From: JAAYLC01 sp035654795
Lineage (GTDB): Bacteria > Bacteroidota > Bacteroidia > Flavobacteriales > Flavobacteriaceae
Length of the DNA: 64,000 bases
Direction of reading: 5' to 3'
NCBI GenBank assembly: GCA_035654795.1
Contig: DASRWC010000056.1
Span: 1 to 64,000 of the forward strand
The notes under the pieces are model-generated. The model saw only the letters and a program-made list of their open reading frames with translations, searched no databases and had not been told where the DNA came from. The translations under genes and the position numbers were made by a program. Positions 41,402 through 50,876 of this stretch are shown in pieces; the first letter of the stretch is position 1, and every line of letters starts with the position of its first letter.

Positions 41402-42943
41402 TTACAAAGGAATATTTCCGTGTTTTCTATTAGGCAAGGTTACTTCTTTTGTTTCTAACATAGCGAAAGCTTTAAGGAGCTTTCTTCGCGTTTCACGAGG
41501 TTGAATCACTTCATCAATAAATCCTCTTTGTGCAGCTATAAACGGATTGGCAAACTTTTCGGCATATTCTGCTTCTTTTTCAGATAGCTTTAATTCGGGA
41601 TTTTCTGCTTCTTCAATTTCTTTTTTAAAGATTATCTCACTCGCTCCTTTGGCACCCATAACCGCAATTTCTGCTGTGGGCCAAGCATAGTTCATATCGG
41701 CACCAATGTGTTTGCTATTCATTACATCATAAGCTCCACCATAAGCTTTCCGGGTGATCACGGTAACTCGTGGCACAGTGGCCTCACTTAATGCGTAAAG
41801 CAATTTGGCTCCGTTCAAAATAATCCCGTTCCACTCCTGATCAGTTCCGGGAAGGAATCCGGGTACATCCACCAGAACGAGAAGCGGGATATTAAAACAA
41901 TCACAGAATCTTGTAAATCGCGCTCCTTTTATGGAAGAATCCACATCCAAGACTCCGGCGAGACTCATAGGCTGATTGGCTACAATCCCGATACTTCGGC
42001 CTCCTAAACGTGCGAAACCGACAATGATGTTATCGGCATAATCTTTATGGACTTCAAAAAAAGAATCTTCATCAATGATGCCTTTAATAACCTCGTGCAT
42101 ATCGTATGGCTTATTGGCCGAGTCGGGAACGATAGTCTCCAGAACCTCTCGATACTCCTCACCCAATTCAAACGGAATTTTTTCCGGAGCAATCTTGTTA
42201 TTCTGAGGAAGGTAGCTAAGTAAGGTTTTTATTTGCTCTAAGCATACAATATCGTTTGCCGCCGTGAAATGTGTAACTCCGCTTTTTGTGGCATGTGTTC
42301 GCGCTCCGCCAAGTTCTTCTGAAGTCACGGTCTCATTCGTTACAGTTTTTACCACATTTGGACCCGTTACAAACATATAGCTGCTTCCTTCAACCATCAT
42401 AGTAAAATCGGTCATAGCCGGAGAATATACCGCTCCACCGGCACAAGGCCCCATGATTGCTGAAATTTGTGGAATTACGCCGGAAGCTTGAACATTTCGA
42501 TAAAAAATGTCGGCATACCCACCAAGAGATCGCACCCCTTCTTGAATGCGTGCACCTCCGGAATCATTTAAACCAATCACGGGTGCACCTACACGAAGCG
42601 CATGATCCATGATTTTACATATTTTCTCTGCATGAGTTTCTGAAAGCGCCCCACCAAAAACAGTGAAATCTTGCGCAAAGACATACACAAGTCTGCCGTT
42701 GATGGTTCCATAACCTGTAACCACACCATCTCCATAGAAAATTTGCTTATCCATGTCAAAATCCGTGGTACGGTGTGTGACTAAAATCCCCATTTCCTCA
42801 AAAGAACCTTCATCCAGAAGATATGCGATTCGCTCTCGTGCAGTTAATTTTTTCTTTTCGTGCTGTTTTGCAATTCGCTTGGCTCCTCCTCCTTTTTTGG
42901 CTTCAGAAATAAGAGCGTGTAGTTTTGTATTGTTGGTTGTCAT
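41402..42943 (-). CDS. pccB: Acyl-CoA carboxylase carboxyltransferase subunit (propionyl-CoA carboxylase beta type)
   Basis: A 513-residue carboxyltransferase of the PccB/methylmalonyl-CoA decarboxylase alpha family. Seen: KKLTARERIAYLLDEGSFEE, the oxyanion loops GGARIQEGVRSLGGYADIF and MGPCAGGAVYSPAMTD, and the C-terminal VITRKAYGGAYDVMNSKHIG. It transfers carboxyl from biotin to an acyl-CoA, probably propionyl-CoA. The gene is the third in a minus-strand operon with the biotin carrier and biotin carboxylase, 29 bases after the latter. Substrate preference (propionyl versus acetyl) is inferred. Confidence 0.95.
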   Translation of the reverse strand: MTTNNTKLHALISEAKKGGGAKRIAKQHEKKKLTARERIAYLLDEGSFEEMGILVTHRTTDFDMDKQIFYGDGVVTGYGTINGRLVYVFAQDFTVFGGALSETHAEKICKIMDHALRVGAPVIGLNDSGGARIQEGVRSLGGYADIFYRNVQASGVIPQISAIMGPCAGGAVYSPAMTDFTMMVEGSSYMFVTGPNVVKTVTNETVTSEELGGARTHATKSGVTHFTAANDIVCLEQIKTLLSYLPQNNKIAPEKIPFELGEEYREVLETIVPDSANKPYDMHEVIKGIIDEDSFFEVHKDYADNIIVGFARLGGRSIGIVANQPMSLAGVLDVDSSIKGARFTRFCDCFNIPLLVLVDVPGFLPGTDQEWNGIILNGAKLLYALSEATVPRVTVITRKAYGGAYDVMNSKHIGADMNYAWPTAEIAVMGAKGASEIIFKKEIEEAENPELKLSEKEAEYAEKFANPFIAAQRGFIDEVIQPRETRRKLLKAFAMLETKEVTLPNRKHGNIPL

Positions 42944-42972
42944 ACTTTTAAATTCAAATTCAACGAGAGGTC

Positions 42973-44415
42973 TTACTGAGGCAGACGCAATTTTTCCGAA
43001 TCTTTAAAATATTGTCGAAGTGCGAAAAGTGCCGCTATATGAGCTTCTTTCTCATTCATTGAAGTCAAAGCTTCTTTGGAATAATATTTAGAAACAAAAT
43101 TGGTGTCAAAATGTCCGGAGCGGAAAGCCTCATGTTCAAATACAAATTTTCCGAAAGGCAAGGTGGTACTTACGCCTTCAACTTCATAATTTGCGATGGC
43201 TTCCATCATATGCAGCATGGCTTCATGACGATTTTTTCCGTAGGTGATCAACTTTGATAACATAGGATCATAATAAATCGGCACCTGCATCCCTTCCCGG
43301 TACCCATCATCTACCCGGATATTCTTTCCTTCGGCAGGTTTGTATTTTTTTAAAAATCCAACACTTGGCATAAAGTTATCTAATGGATCTTCGGCATAAA
43401 CACGAAGCTCAAAAGCATGACCTTCAATTTTTAAATCCTCTTGTTTAAAAGGAAGCTTTTCTCCGTTAGCTATTCGAATCTGCAACTCTACCAAATCTAA
43501 TCCGGTGATCAATTCCGTAACAGGATGCTCCACCTGAAGACGGGTGTTCATCTCGAGGAAATAAAAATCATGATTTTCATCCAGTAAAAATTCCACCGTT
43601 CCGGCACCAACATAATCACAAGATTGTGCTACTTTCACAGCCGCCTCACCCATCATTTTCCGCTTTTCTGCTGTGAGAACTGATGAGGGAGCCTCTTCCA
43701 CCACTTTTTGATGACGTCTTTGGATACTGCATTCCCGCTCAAAAAGATATACCGTATTTCCATGGGTATCGGCTAAAACCTGAATTTCGATATGTCGTGG
43801 GGATGTAACGAATTTTTCTATGAAAACCGATCCGTCTCCAAAGGCATTTTCTGCTTCACTTATTGCCCGCTTCATTTGGTCCTCAAATTCTTTCTCACCT
43901 TTTACCACGCGCATGCCTTTTCCTCCGCCTCCGGCCGATGCTTTTATGAGTATGGGGAAACCTATTTCTCTTGCTATTTTTTTGGCGTTTGCTATATCGG
44001 TTATAGCTTCATCTGTTCCCGGAACCATGGGAATTCCATATTCCTTCACGGTCTCTTTGGCGGCCAGTTTGCTTCCCATTACACGGATAGCGTGCGATTT
44101 TGGCCCAATAAAAATCAGCCCTGCCTGCTCTACTTTTTCTGCAAAATCGGCATTCTCACTCAAAAAACCATAACCGGGATGAATAGCATCGGCACCTTGT
44201 TCTTTGGCTACGGAAATAATCTTTTCGCCCAAAAGATAAGATTCATTGGAAGGTGCCGGTCCGATTAATACCGACTCATCCGCAAAAACAACATGAGGCG
44301 CATCTCTGTCAGCTTCAGAATATACAGCTACAGTTTTAATTCCCATTTGCTTTGCCGTTTTCATTATCCGCAAAGCAATCTCTCCACGATTGGCAACTAA
44401 TATTTTATTTATCAT
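42973..44415 (-). CDS. accC: Biotin carboxylase subunit of acyl-CoA carboxylase
   Basis: A 480-residue ATP-grasp biotin carboxylase. Seen: MINKILVANRGEIALRIMKT at the N-terminus, ATP-binding GGGGKGMRVV, FIEKFVTSPRHIEIQVL and the catalytic EMNTRLQVEHPVTELITGLD. Family length is about 450-500. I start at ATG 44415, which gives the family N-terminus. It overlaps the biotin carrier gene by 11 bases. The operon does not include accA/accD-type subunits; pairing with PccB-type suggests propionyl-CoA carboxylase. Confidence 0.96.
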   Translation of the reverse strand: MINKILVANRGEIALRIMKTAKQMGIKTVAVYSEADRDAPHVVFADESVLIGPAPSNESYLLGEKIISVAKEQGADAIHPGYGFLSENADFAEKVEQAGLIFIGPKSHAIRVMGSKLAAKETVKEYGIPMVPGTDEAITDIANAKKIAREIGFPILIKASAGGGGKGMRVVKGEKEFEDQMKRAISEAENAFGDGSVFIEKFVTSPRHIEIQVLADTHGNTVYLFERECSIQRRHQKVVEEAPSSVLTAEKRKMMGEAAVKVAQSCDYVGAGTVEFLLDENHDFYFLEMNTRLQVEHPVTELITGLDLVELQIRIANGEKLPFKQEDLKIEGHAFELRVYAEDPLDNFMPSVGFLKKYKPAEGKNIRVDDGYREGMQVPIYYDPMLSKLITYGKNRHEAMLHMMEAIANYEVEGVSTTLPFGKFVFEHEAFRSGHFDTNFVSKYYSKEALTSMNEKEAHIAALFALRQYFKDSEKLRLPQ

Positions 44416-44902
44416 CTTTCTCAAATTCAATTAAAAGTTTCCCCTTCTCTACCGTATCTCCTTTAGCTACCTGAACAGACTTAATTATTCCGTCACGAGG
44501 CGCCGTGAGGGCGTTTTCCATCTTCATGGCTTCCAGCACACACAAATAATCTCCTTGAGAAACCTTATCGCCTTCCTGTACTTGCACTTCTAAAATAATT
44601 CCCGGCATGGGCGCATAAACGTCATCACTTGTTTTAGAACTTCCCAAAGAGAGCCCCATCTTTTTTATTAAGGCATCCAAAGGTGTAGAAATCGCAATCT
44701 TATGAAGGTTTTCATTTATACGAACGGTATAATTACGATTTAAGAAATCTGATTCTACCAGGGTAATATCAAATGATTTGTTTTGATTCAGCATATGATA
44801 TTTCCCCTTGGATAGAGAAACAAGATCAAGTTGACGAATGTCTTCTTCAGACAGTTCAAATTCATGAACCTCATCAACCCGTAAAAGATATTTTTGAGAC
44901 AT
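44405..44902 (-). CDS. Biotin/lipoyl-binding carrier protein of acyl-CoA carboxylase
   Basis: A 165-residue biotin carrier. The C-terminal biotinyl domain has the biotin-attachment motif LEAMKMENALTAP, with GIILEVQVQEGDKVSQGDY before it and DGIIKSVQVAKGDTVEKGK after it. The N-terminal half (residues 1-80) is a beta-rich region typical of separate carriers in this phylum. Start ATG 44902 fits the family (MSQKYLLRV); a longer frame adds 19 hydrophobic residues with no support. It is the first gene of the carboxylase operon. Confidence 0.93.
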   Translation of the reverse strand: MSQKYLLRVDEVHEFELSEEDIRQLDLVSLSKGKYHMLNQNKSFDITLVESDFLNRNYTVRINENLHKIAISTPLDALIKKMGLSLGSSKTSDDVYAPMPGIILEVQVQEGDKVSQGDYLCVLEAMKMENALTAPRDGIIKSVQVAKGDTVEKGKLLIEFEKDDK

Positions 44903-45019
44903 TATTAAAAAATTTTCGTTAAAGGTAAGGATTGTAATAAAATTCTTAAACGGCATCATTGTTCAAATCCCAATTGAAAAACGAGATATTCCGTTTAAGG
45001 TATATTTGATATTACCTTC

Positions 45020-46576
45020 CTATTTCTTTACTCTTTTTCTTTTCCGAAACGTATCATACCCAAACCAAAGCAGCACCGCAATGACGAAGTACATGAAATA
45101 TGAAGTAGGTTTTCCGCTTCCTCCAACAGTTGTAAAGAGTCTATCCCAGCGCACTTTTTTATTCATGCCGTCCCAGCTCATCCAGATAAATACCGGTTTT
45201 CCTACCACGTGATTAAACGGAACAAATCCCCAAGTTCTGGCATCCTCACTATTGTTTCGGTTATCACCCATCATCCAGTAATAATCCATTTTAAAAGTAT
45301 ATTCTGTTAAAGGCCGACCATTAAGGAGAATCTCGGTTCCGTTTTGGGAAATACTGTTTTCGATACCCAACTCGGTGCCTTCATATACTTCAATAATTCT
45401 TTTGTAGAAAGGTAAGCTTTCGGGAGTTATAGAGACTGTCACTCCTTTTTGAGGTATGTAAACGGGACCCATGTTGTCATTATTCCACGGATATCTTTGG
45501 TCATAAGGGAAAATGGATTTATCCCAGTCTCCGGCCTCTCCTTTAAACCTTGTTATTTCCACCACGTTTGGATTGTTTTTCAGCATTTCCAAAGATTCTT
45601 CCGATACCCCGGGAAATAAATAAACTCCGTTCTGATAGCTGTAATTATCGGTGATGTTATATCGATTATAGAGCATTTCAGGACTCAGTTGCCCGTTTGT
45701 TTTAACGATATATGCAAACTGAAGACGGGCTCTGTCCGGAAGGTCATTTCTTTTTCCGTTGATGTAAACATATCCGTCACGCACTTCCAAAGAATCCCCG
45801 GGAATACCTACACAACGTTTAACATAGTTTGATTTTTTATCGATTGGTTTGTAGTAGTACTTCCCGTCACCATATTGCTGAAACGCATTTACGGTATCCA
45901 CAGGCCAGTTAAAAACCACAATATCATTTCTTTTGATATTCTGAAACCCGGGAAAACGGAAATACGGAATTTGGGGTTTCGTTAAATACGATTTGGTATG
46001 AACAACAGGAATCGTGTCGTGTACCATGGGAAAAGATACCGGCGTCATGGGAGTCCGTGCTCCGTAATGAAATTTGCTAACAAACAGAAAATCTCCCACG
46101 AGCAACGTTTTTTCCAGTGACGAAGTGGGAATAGTATAGGGCTGCATAAAATAGGTATGCACAATAGTAGCAGCCACTACCGCAAAAAGAATGGAACTCA
46201 CCCATTCTCCGGCTGAAGTTCTTGGTTTGAGACTTCGATTCTGAATATAGCTGACGTCTTGAGTGTAATTTATATAAAAAAGATACAAGCCGAAGGTGAG
46301 CAACACCAACACCGTATCTGTGGTTGAATTTCTGCCAAAACTTCTAAGGGTTTCCACCCATATCACAGGAAACATAATCAGATTCACGATGGGCACAAAT
46401 AATAAAATCGTCCACCACCAAGGACGGTTGATTATTTTCATCAGCACCACAGCGTTGTAAATAGGTACTGCCGCTTCCCAGGCTTTCCTACCGGCTTTTG
46501 TATAAAGTTTCCAGGTTCCTGCGAAGTGAACAATCTGAATTATCAGAAAAAATACAAACCATTGTATCCAGGTCAT
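45020..46576 (-). CDS. lepB: Signal peptidase I, long Bacteroidota type
   Basis: A 518-residue inner-membrane peptidase, about twice the E. coli core in its periplasmic part. Three or four helices precede the catalytic domain: QWFVFFLIIQIVHFAGTW, WWWTILLFVPIVNLIMF, VLVLLTFGLYLF and ILFAVVAATIVH. The catalytic serine is S153 in IPTSSLEKTL and the general base is K253 in YVKRCVGIPGDSLEV. MMGDNRNNSEDARTWGFVP is the conserved box E. A final membrane helix ends in KRKRVKK. It lies 12 bases after dapB, as in many relatives. Confidence 0.95.
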   Translation of the reverse strand: MTWIQWFVFFLIIQIVHFAGTWKLYTKAGRKAWEAAVPIYNAVVLMKIINRPWWWTILLFVPIVNLIMFPVIWVETLRSFGRNSTTDTVLVLLTFGLYLFYINYTQDVSYIQNRSLKPRTSAGEWVSSILFAVVAATIVHTYFMQPYTIPTSSLEKTLLVGDFLFVSKFHYGARTPMTPVSFPMVHDTIPVVHTKSYLTKPQIPYFRFPGFQNIKRNDIVVFNWPVDTVNAFQQYGDGKYYYKPIDKKSNYVKRCVGIPGDSLEVRDGYVYINGKRNDLPDRARLQFAYIVKTNGQLSPEMLYNRYNITDNYSYQNGVYLFPGVSEESLEMLKNNPNVVEITRFKGEAGDWDKSIFPYDQRYPWNNDNMGPVYIPQKGVTVSITPESLPFYKRIIEVYEGTELGIENSISQNGTEILLNGRPLTEYTFKMDYYWMMGDNRNNSEDARTWGFVPFNHVVGKPVFIWMSWDGMNKKVRWDRLFTTVGGSGKPTSYFMYFVIAVLLWFGYDTFRKRKRVKK

Positions 46577-46588
46577 AGTTTTTTGCTT

Positions 46589-47293
46589 TTAGTTTTCAAT
46601 TTTCAAGACATCTTTCATTGAAAAAACACCTTGTTTATCTCTTATCCATTCAGCCGCCAATATAGCACCTTTCGCAAAGCCGGTGCGGCTAAAGGCTTCA
46701 TGTTGTAGCTGAATGGAATCAATTTCCGATTGATAAGTAATGATATGTGTTCCTTTTACATCTTCTTCCCGAATGGCAGAAATTGTCAATTTATCCGGAT
46801 TCTTTTCATCCAAAATCCATCCGGACTTATCGGAATGCTTTAAAATATCTTTTGCGAGGCTGATGGCGGTTCCACTCGGTGCATCTATTTTTTGTGTATG
46901 ATGTATTTCTTTTATTGAAACTTCATATTCATCGAACTTCTGCATCAGTTTCGCAGCATACGCATTAATGGCAAAGAAAATGTTTACTCCTACACTAAAA
47001 TTGGAAGCGTATAAAAAAGTCCCGTTGAGTTTGTTGCAAAGATTGATGATTTCATCATAATGCTCCAGCCATCCTGTAGTGCCTGAAACAACCGGAATAT
47101 TCGCTTCCAAGGCTTTTTTAATATGCTTCACGGCAGCCCCCGGAGTGGAGAATTCTATTGCAACGTCTGCGTTGCTCAAATCTCCTTCCACAGCCAAACT
47201 TGTACTTTTGAATACAATCTCATGAGACTTTTCCAGAGCTATTTGCTCAATGGTTTTTCCCATTTTCCCATATCCTAAAAGTGCAATTTTCAT
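46589..47293 (-). CDS. dapB: 4-hydroxy-tetrahydrodipicolinate reductase
   Basis: A 234-residue enzyme of lysine and diaminopimelate synthesis that reduces hydroxytetrahydrodipicolinate with NAD(P)H. Seen: the Rossmann loop ALLGYGKMGKTIEQIA, VSGTTGWLEHYDEII and the catalytic motif EIHHTQKIDAPSGTAISLAK. At 234 residues it is shorter than E. coli DapB (273), as usual in this phylum. Upstream lies DUF5683, separated by 160 bases including a tandem repeat. Confidence 0.96.
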   Translation of the reverse strand: MKIALLGYGKMGKTIEQIALEKSHEIVFKSTSLAVEGDLSNADVAIEFSTPGAAVKHIKKALEANIPVVSGTTGWLEHYDEIINLCNKLNGTFLYASNFSVGVNIFFAINAYAAKLMQKFDEYEVSIKEIHHTQKIDAPSGTAISLAKDILKHSDKSGWILDEKNPDKLTISAIREEDVKGTHIITYQSEIDSIQLQHEAFSRTGFAKGAILAAEWIRDKQGVFSMKDVLKIEN

Positions 47294-47398
47294 GTTGTTC
47301 AGATGTTATATTTAGAGTAGAATTTTACGTAGATGCAAAACACGTCGAATTTCAAAAATTAGCTATCACTTTATCTCACTTTTCATTAATACTGAAGT

Positions 47399-47455
47399 CC
47401 TGCCTCCTGCCTCTTGACTCTTGCCTCCTGCCTCCTGCCTCCCGCCTCTCTCCTC
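47399..47455. repeat. Heptanucleotide tandem repeat (TGCCTCC)n
   Basis: Seven units of period 7 at 47401-47449 (TGCCTCC, TGCCTCT, TGACTCT, TGCCTCC, TGCCTCC, TGCCTCC, CGCCTCT), then CTCCTC. On the minus strand it reads as a GGAGGCA repeat in the transcript between DUF5683 and dapB. It ends at the DUF5683 stop codon. Confidence 0.9.
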
Positions 47456-48050
47456 AATTCAATCGATACTTCAAAACCAGACCGTATTGTGTTTGGTTAT
47501 TGAGCGGATTTACATCTATACTTGGCTGCAGTGACAAATCTTCCCGCACTTCATATTGCTGTAGATGGGCATCAACATTCGCATCTACAATATTTAATAA
47601 ATAGAAACCTATGGCTACCATTAGACTTACACTTTTATTTTTTTGAGCCGAGCGTTGTGCATTTATCAGTCGGTCGTTTGAAATAACCGGTTCGTTTCCA
47701 CTTCCGTAGAATTCATCGTCTTTAAATCCGGCCAATCGTCTTTTGTATGCATTTCTAAAACGGTTATAATCGGCGTCTTGTTGCTTATAAAAATAGATTC
47801 CCGCCACTATTCCGCCATAGACAATGGGAATTTTCCAATATCTTTTATTATAAGCCTGACCCAATCCCGGAAGGACGGCAGAGTAAAATGCTGCTTTGGA
47901 AGGTGCCAAAGGATTATATTCGGAATTAGATTTTGTTTCCTGGATTTTTAAAGAAGAATCCATTTTCCCTATGGAAAGCGTATCAGATTCTTGCGCAAAA
48001 CAAGAAACGCTCACGGCAAATAGAAGAATATGGAATATCCTATTTCTCAC
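47454..48050 (-). CDS. DUF5683 domain-containing protein
   Basis: A 198-residue protein with a signal peptide (MRNRIFHILLFAVSVSCFAQ). The DUF5683 domain spans about residues 48-165: SKAAFYSAVLPGLGQAYNKR, YWKIPIVYGGIVAGIYFY and SLMVAIGFYLLNIVDANVDA. The domain has two membrane helices. It overlaps parB by 11 bases and precedes dapB and lepB, the same order as elsewhere in Flavobacteriia. Function is unknown. Confidence 0.93.
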   Translation of the reverse strand: MRNRIFHILLFAVSVSCFAQESDTLSIGKMDSSLKIQETKSNSEYNPLAPSKAAFYSAVLPGLGQAYNKRYWKIPIVYGGIVAGIYFYKQQDADYNRFRNAYKRRLAGFKDDEFYGSGNEPVISNDRLINAQRSAQKNKSVSLMVAIGFYLLNIVDANVDAHLQQYEVREDLSLQPSIDVNPLNNQTQYGLVLKYRLN

Positions 48051-48939
48051 TCTTTAGCAGCTTCAGAATACGCTCAAAATCTTCTTCATCCTTAAAAGGA
48101 ACGACAAGTTGTCCTTTCCCTGATTTGGAAATTTTTACTTCTACTTTAGATTCTAAAATATCTGAAAGTTCTCTTTTTGCCTTTTTTGCAAATGCCGGTA
48201 TTTCCCGGTTCTTGGGAGTCTTGCTTTCTTTTGGATTCTTAAATTCTCGAACTAAAGCTTCCGTATCCCTTACTGAAAGATTCTGACCCAGAATTTTCTC
48301 ATAAATTTCCAGCTGGTCTGAGGTGTCTTCTATATTGATCAATGCTCTACCGTGACCCATGCTGATAAATCCGTCACGCATTCCGGTCTGAACGATTGGA
48401 TCCAGCTTTAACAGCCTCAGGTAATTGGCGATGGTGGAGCGGTTTTTCCCAACCCGCTCACTAAGTACCTCTTGAGTAACCTGGATTTCTTCAATAAGCC
48501 GTTGATATGAAAGCGCAATCTCGATTGGATCTAAATCCTGGCGCTGAATGTTTTCAACCAGGGCCATTTCCAAAGATTCCTGATCATTTGCAATCCGAAT
48601 GTAAGCCGGGATGGTTTCCAGACCCACCATTTTTGATGCACGGAATCGCCTCTCACCGCTGACCAACTGATATTTATTGAACTCCAGTTTCCGAACAGTG
48701 ATAGGTTGAATAACTCCCAATTCTTTTATGGAAGAAGCCAATTCTCGTAAAGCATCCTCATTAAAACTGGTTCGGGGTTGAAAGGGATTAACCTCAATAC
48801 TATTCAAATCCAGCTCAACAATATTCCCGACAACCTTATCTGCATTTTTATCTTCAACAGACTTAATATCATTAGCCGGATCTTTTAAAAGTGCCGACAA
48901 TCCTCTTCCTAATGCCTGTTTTCTTACTGCTTTCGCCAT
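48040..48939 (-). CDS. parB: ParB/RepB/Spo0J family partition protein
   Basis: A 299-residue chromosome-partition CTPase. Seen: LGRGLSALLKDP at the N-terminus, the ParB nuclease/CTPase box LVSGERRFRASKMVG, ENIQRQDLDPIEIALSYQRL, the helix-turn-helix LSERVGKNRSTIANYLRLLK, and a C-terminal dimerization segment. It overlaps parA by one base. ParB binds parS sites near the origin; I saw no 16-base TGTTTCACGTGAAACA-like parS in the window. Confidence 0.96.
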   Translation of the reverse strand: MAKAVRKQALGRGLSALLKDPANDIKSVEDKNADKVVGNIVELDLNSIEVNPFQPRTSFNEDALRELASSIKELGVIQPITVRKLEFNKYQLVSGERRFRASKMVGLETIPAYIRIANDQESLEMALVENIQRQDLDPIEIALSYQRLIEEIQVTQEVLSERVGKNRSTIANYLRLLKLDPIVQTGMRDGFISMGHGRALINIEDTSDQLEIYEKILGQNLSVRDTEALVREFKNPKESKTPKNREIPAFAKKAKRELSDILESKVEVKISKSGKGQLVVPFKDEEDFERILKLLKSEK

Positions 48940-49709
48940 TATTCCTTTTCGTTTTTCGTAATTAATTCCTGCGCCAAACTTAGGTAATTGTCAGCTCCTT
49001 TACTGGCTGCGTCATAACTGATGATGCTTTCTCCAAAACTAGGTGCTTCACTCAATCGAACGTTCCGCTGAATTATGGTATCAAAAACCATTTCGTCAAA
49101 ATGTTTTTTTACTTCATCTACCACCTGGTTAGACAAACGCAATCTTTGATCATACATGGTGAGAAGAAGCCCCTCAATATCCAACTCGGCATTATGAATT
49201 TTCTGAACACTTTTTATGGTATTCAATAATTTTCCGAGTCCTTCCAGCGCAAAATATTCACATTGTATAGGAATGATTACAGAATCAGCAGCCGTTAATG
49301 CGTTCAAAGTCAATAATCCAAGAGACGGAGCGCAATCAATAAGAATATAATCGTATTCATTTTTCAGCTCCTCAAGAGCCGTTTTTAGCATGTATTCTCT
49401 TTTTTCTTGATCTACCAATTCTATTTCAATAGCCACCAAATCAATATGAGCGGGGATAATGTCCAGATTTGGAGAAGTAGTCTCTAAAATCGCTTCTTTG
49501 GCGGAAATACTATGTTCCAGGATCTGATAGGTTCCATACTCCACACCTTCTACATCTATCCCTAATCCGGAAGTAGCATTGGCCTGTGGATCGGCATCTA
49601 TCAATAGAACTTTCTTTTCTAATACTCCTAAAGCCGCAGCTAAATTGACAGAAGTTGTGGTCTTTCCAACCCCTCCTTTTTGATTTGCAATAGCAATTAT
49701 CTTACCCAT
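48939..49709 (-). CDS. parA: ParA family chromosome partitioning ATPase
   Basis: A 256-residue Walker-type (deviant) ATPase of the Soj/ParA group. Seen: IIAIANQKGGVGKTTTSVNL, LLIDADPQANATSGLG, DYILIDCAPSLGLLTLNALT and SEAPSFGESIISYDA. No N-terminal DNA-binding extension, so the chromosomal type. It is the first gene of the parA-parB-DUF5683-dapB-lepB set. Confidence 0.97.
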   Translation of the reverse strand: MGKIIAIANQKGGVGKTTTSVNLAAALGVLEKKVLLIDADPQANATSGLGIDVEGVEYGTYQILEHSISAKEAILETTSPNLDIIPAHIDLVAIEIELVDQEKREYMLKTALEELKNEYDYILIDCAPSLGLLTLNALTAADSVIIPIQCEYFALEGLGKLLNTIKSVQKIHNAELDIEGLLLTMYDQRLRLSNQVVDEVKKHFDEMVFDTIIQRNVRLSEAPSFGESIISYDAASKGADNYLSLAQELITKNEKE

Positions 49710-49823
49710 TAATGTGCTTCAAATTTTAGCGGTTAAAAGTACAATTATTTAAATGGATTGAAAACTCATTTTATTAACAGAGGGTCACCGACTCCCTATC
49801 TTTTTCATCTAATAAGAAAAATT

Positions 49824-50708
49824 TTATCCTTTTTTATTCTTGCTTCTAATCATCTGCTCTAGCATATCCCACATAGATTCAGGCACCTGCTCCAAAAGGT
49901 TGAATTGCCCCGCTCCTTTCATCCATTCCCCTCCATCTATAACAATTACTTCTCCATTTATGTACGCTGAAAAATCGGAAACAAGATACGCAGCAAGATT
50001 GGCGAGCTCCTGATGTTCTCCTACCCGCTTTAGTGGAACTTTTTTAGCAAGATCGAATTTTTCTCTCAAATCTCCCGGCAACAATCTATCCCAAGCGCCT
50101 TCTGTGGGGAACGGTCCCGGTGCTATGGCATTGCTTCGTATTCCGTATTTTGCCCATTCCACAGCCAAAGAACGGGTCATTGCCAGAACTCCCGCTTTTG
50201 CAGCAGCACTCGGCACCACATAGGCCGAACCTGTAAAAGCATAAGTTGTTACGATATTGAGAATAGTTTTATTAGTCTCCTTTGCGTCGATCCAATGTTT
50301 TCCAAAAGCGAGCGTACAGTTTTTACTTCCTTTCAGCACAATATCTATAATAGTGTCAAAAGCATTGGCAGACAACCGCTCTGTGGGAGAAATAAAATTC
50401 CCCGCCGCATTATTTAAAAGAACATCTACCTTTCCAAATGCTTCAACCGATTCTTTTACAAGATTTTCAACTTCATCATAATTTCGAACATCACAGGCAA
50501 CAGCCAATACTTTTCCTCCTGTTTTAGATTCCAGCTCTTCTTTTGATTTATTAAGCTTGTCAATATTTCTTGAAGTGATGACAACCTGAGCTCCTAATTC
50601 CAGAAAATAAGTAGTCATTGATTTTCCTAATCCACTTCCTCCGCCTGTAACTACGATTGTTTTTCCTTCCAGGGCTCCGTCGCGAAGCATTTTTGACGAA
50701 TAGTTCAT
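49824..50708 (-). CDS. SDR family oxidoreductase (2,4-dienoyl-CoA reductase-like)
   Basis: A 294-residue short-chain dehydrogenase. Seen: IVVTGGGSGLGKSMTTYFLE (NAD(P)-binding), the NNAAGNFISPTERLS segment, and the C-terminal FSAYINGEVIVIDGGEWMKG. The active-site stretch is TTYAFTGSAYVVPSAAAKAG, where tyrosine of the usual YxxxK is replaced (YVVPSAAAK), as in peroxisomal-type 2,4-dienoyl-CoA reductases. ATG at 50708 is chosen because the promoter ends at 50727. It may act in unsaturated fatty-acid breakdown. Confidence 0.9.
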   Translation of the reverse strand: MNYSSKMLRDGALEGKTIVVTGGGSGLGKSMTTYFLELGAQVVITSRNIDKLNKSKEELESKTGGKVLAVACDVRNYDEVENLVKESVEAFGKVDVLLNNAAGNFISPTERLSANAFDTIIDIVLKGSKNCTLAFGKHWIDAKETNKTILNIVTTYAFTGSAYVVPSAAAKAGVLAMTRSLAVEWAKYGIRSNAIAPGPFPTEGAWDRLLPGDLREKFDLAKKVPLKRVGEHQELANLAAYLVSDFSAYINGEVIVIDGGEWMKGAGQFNLLEQVPESMWDMLEQMIRSKNKKG

Positions 50709-50726
50709 AATTTGAAAATTTTGCAT

Positions 50727-50758
50727 CAAAACTAATCATTATCCCTCTATTATTTCAA
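50727..50758 (-). promoter_or_regulatory. Promoter of the SDR gene
   Basis: On the minus strand TTG (50758-50756), a 21-base spacer and TAGTTTTG (50734-50727) match the consensus. It rules out the upstream ATG at 50726 as the main start. Confidence 0.7.
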
Positions 50759-50876
50759 TTCGGGAAATCTTCCGGTGAGATTGATAATACTTTGTGAAAC
50801 TCGTTAAAGTAATTTAAAATAGAAGAGCATCTGTTACCCTTTTCTCTAACTTTCAGAAAAAACTCAGTTAGTTATA

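Noticed and set aside
47399..47455. Possible CRISPR array because of regular repeats
   Set aside because: Units are seven bases long and contiguous, without spacers, and no cas gene is near.
48040..49709. parS site near the par genes
   Set aside because: I looked for the TGTTTCACGTGAAACA-like 16-mer around parAB and found none; sites elsewhere in the chromosome are likely.
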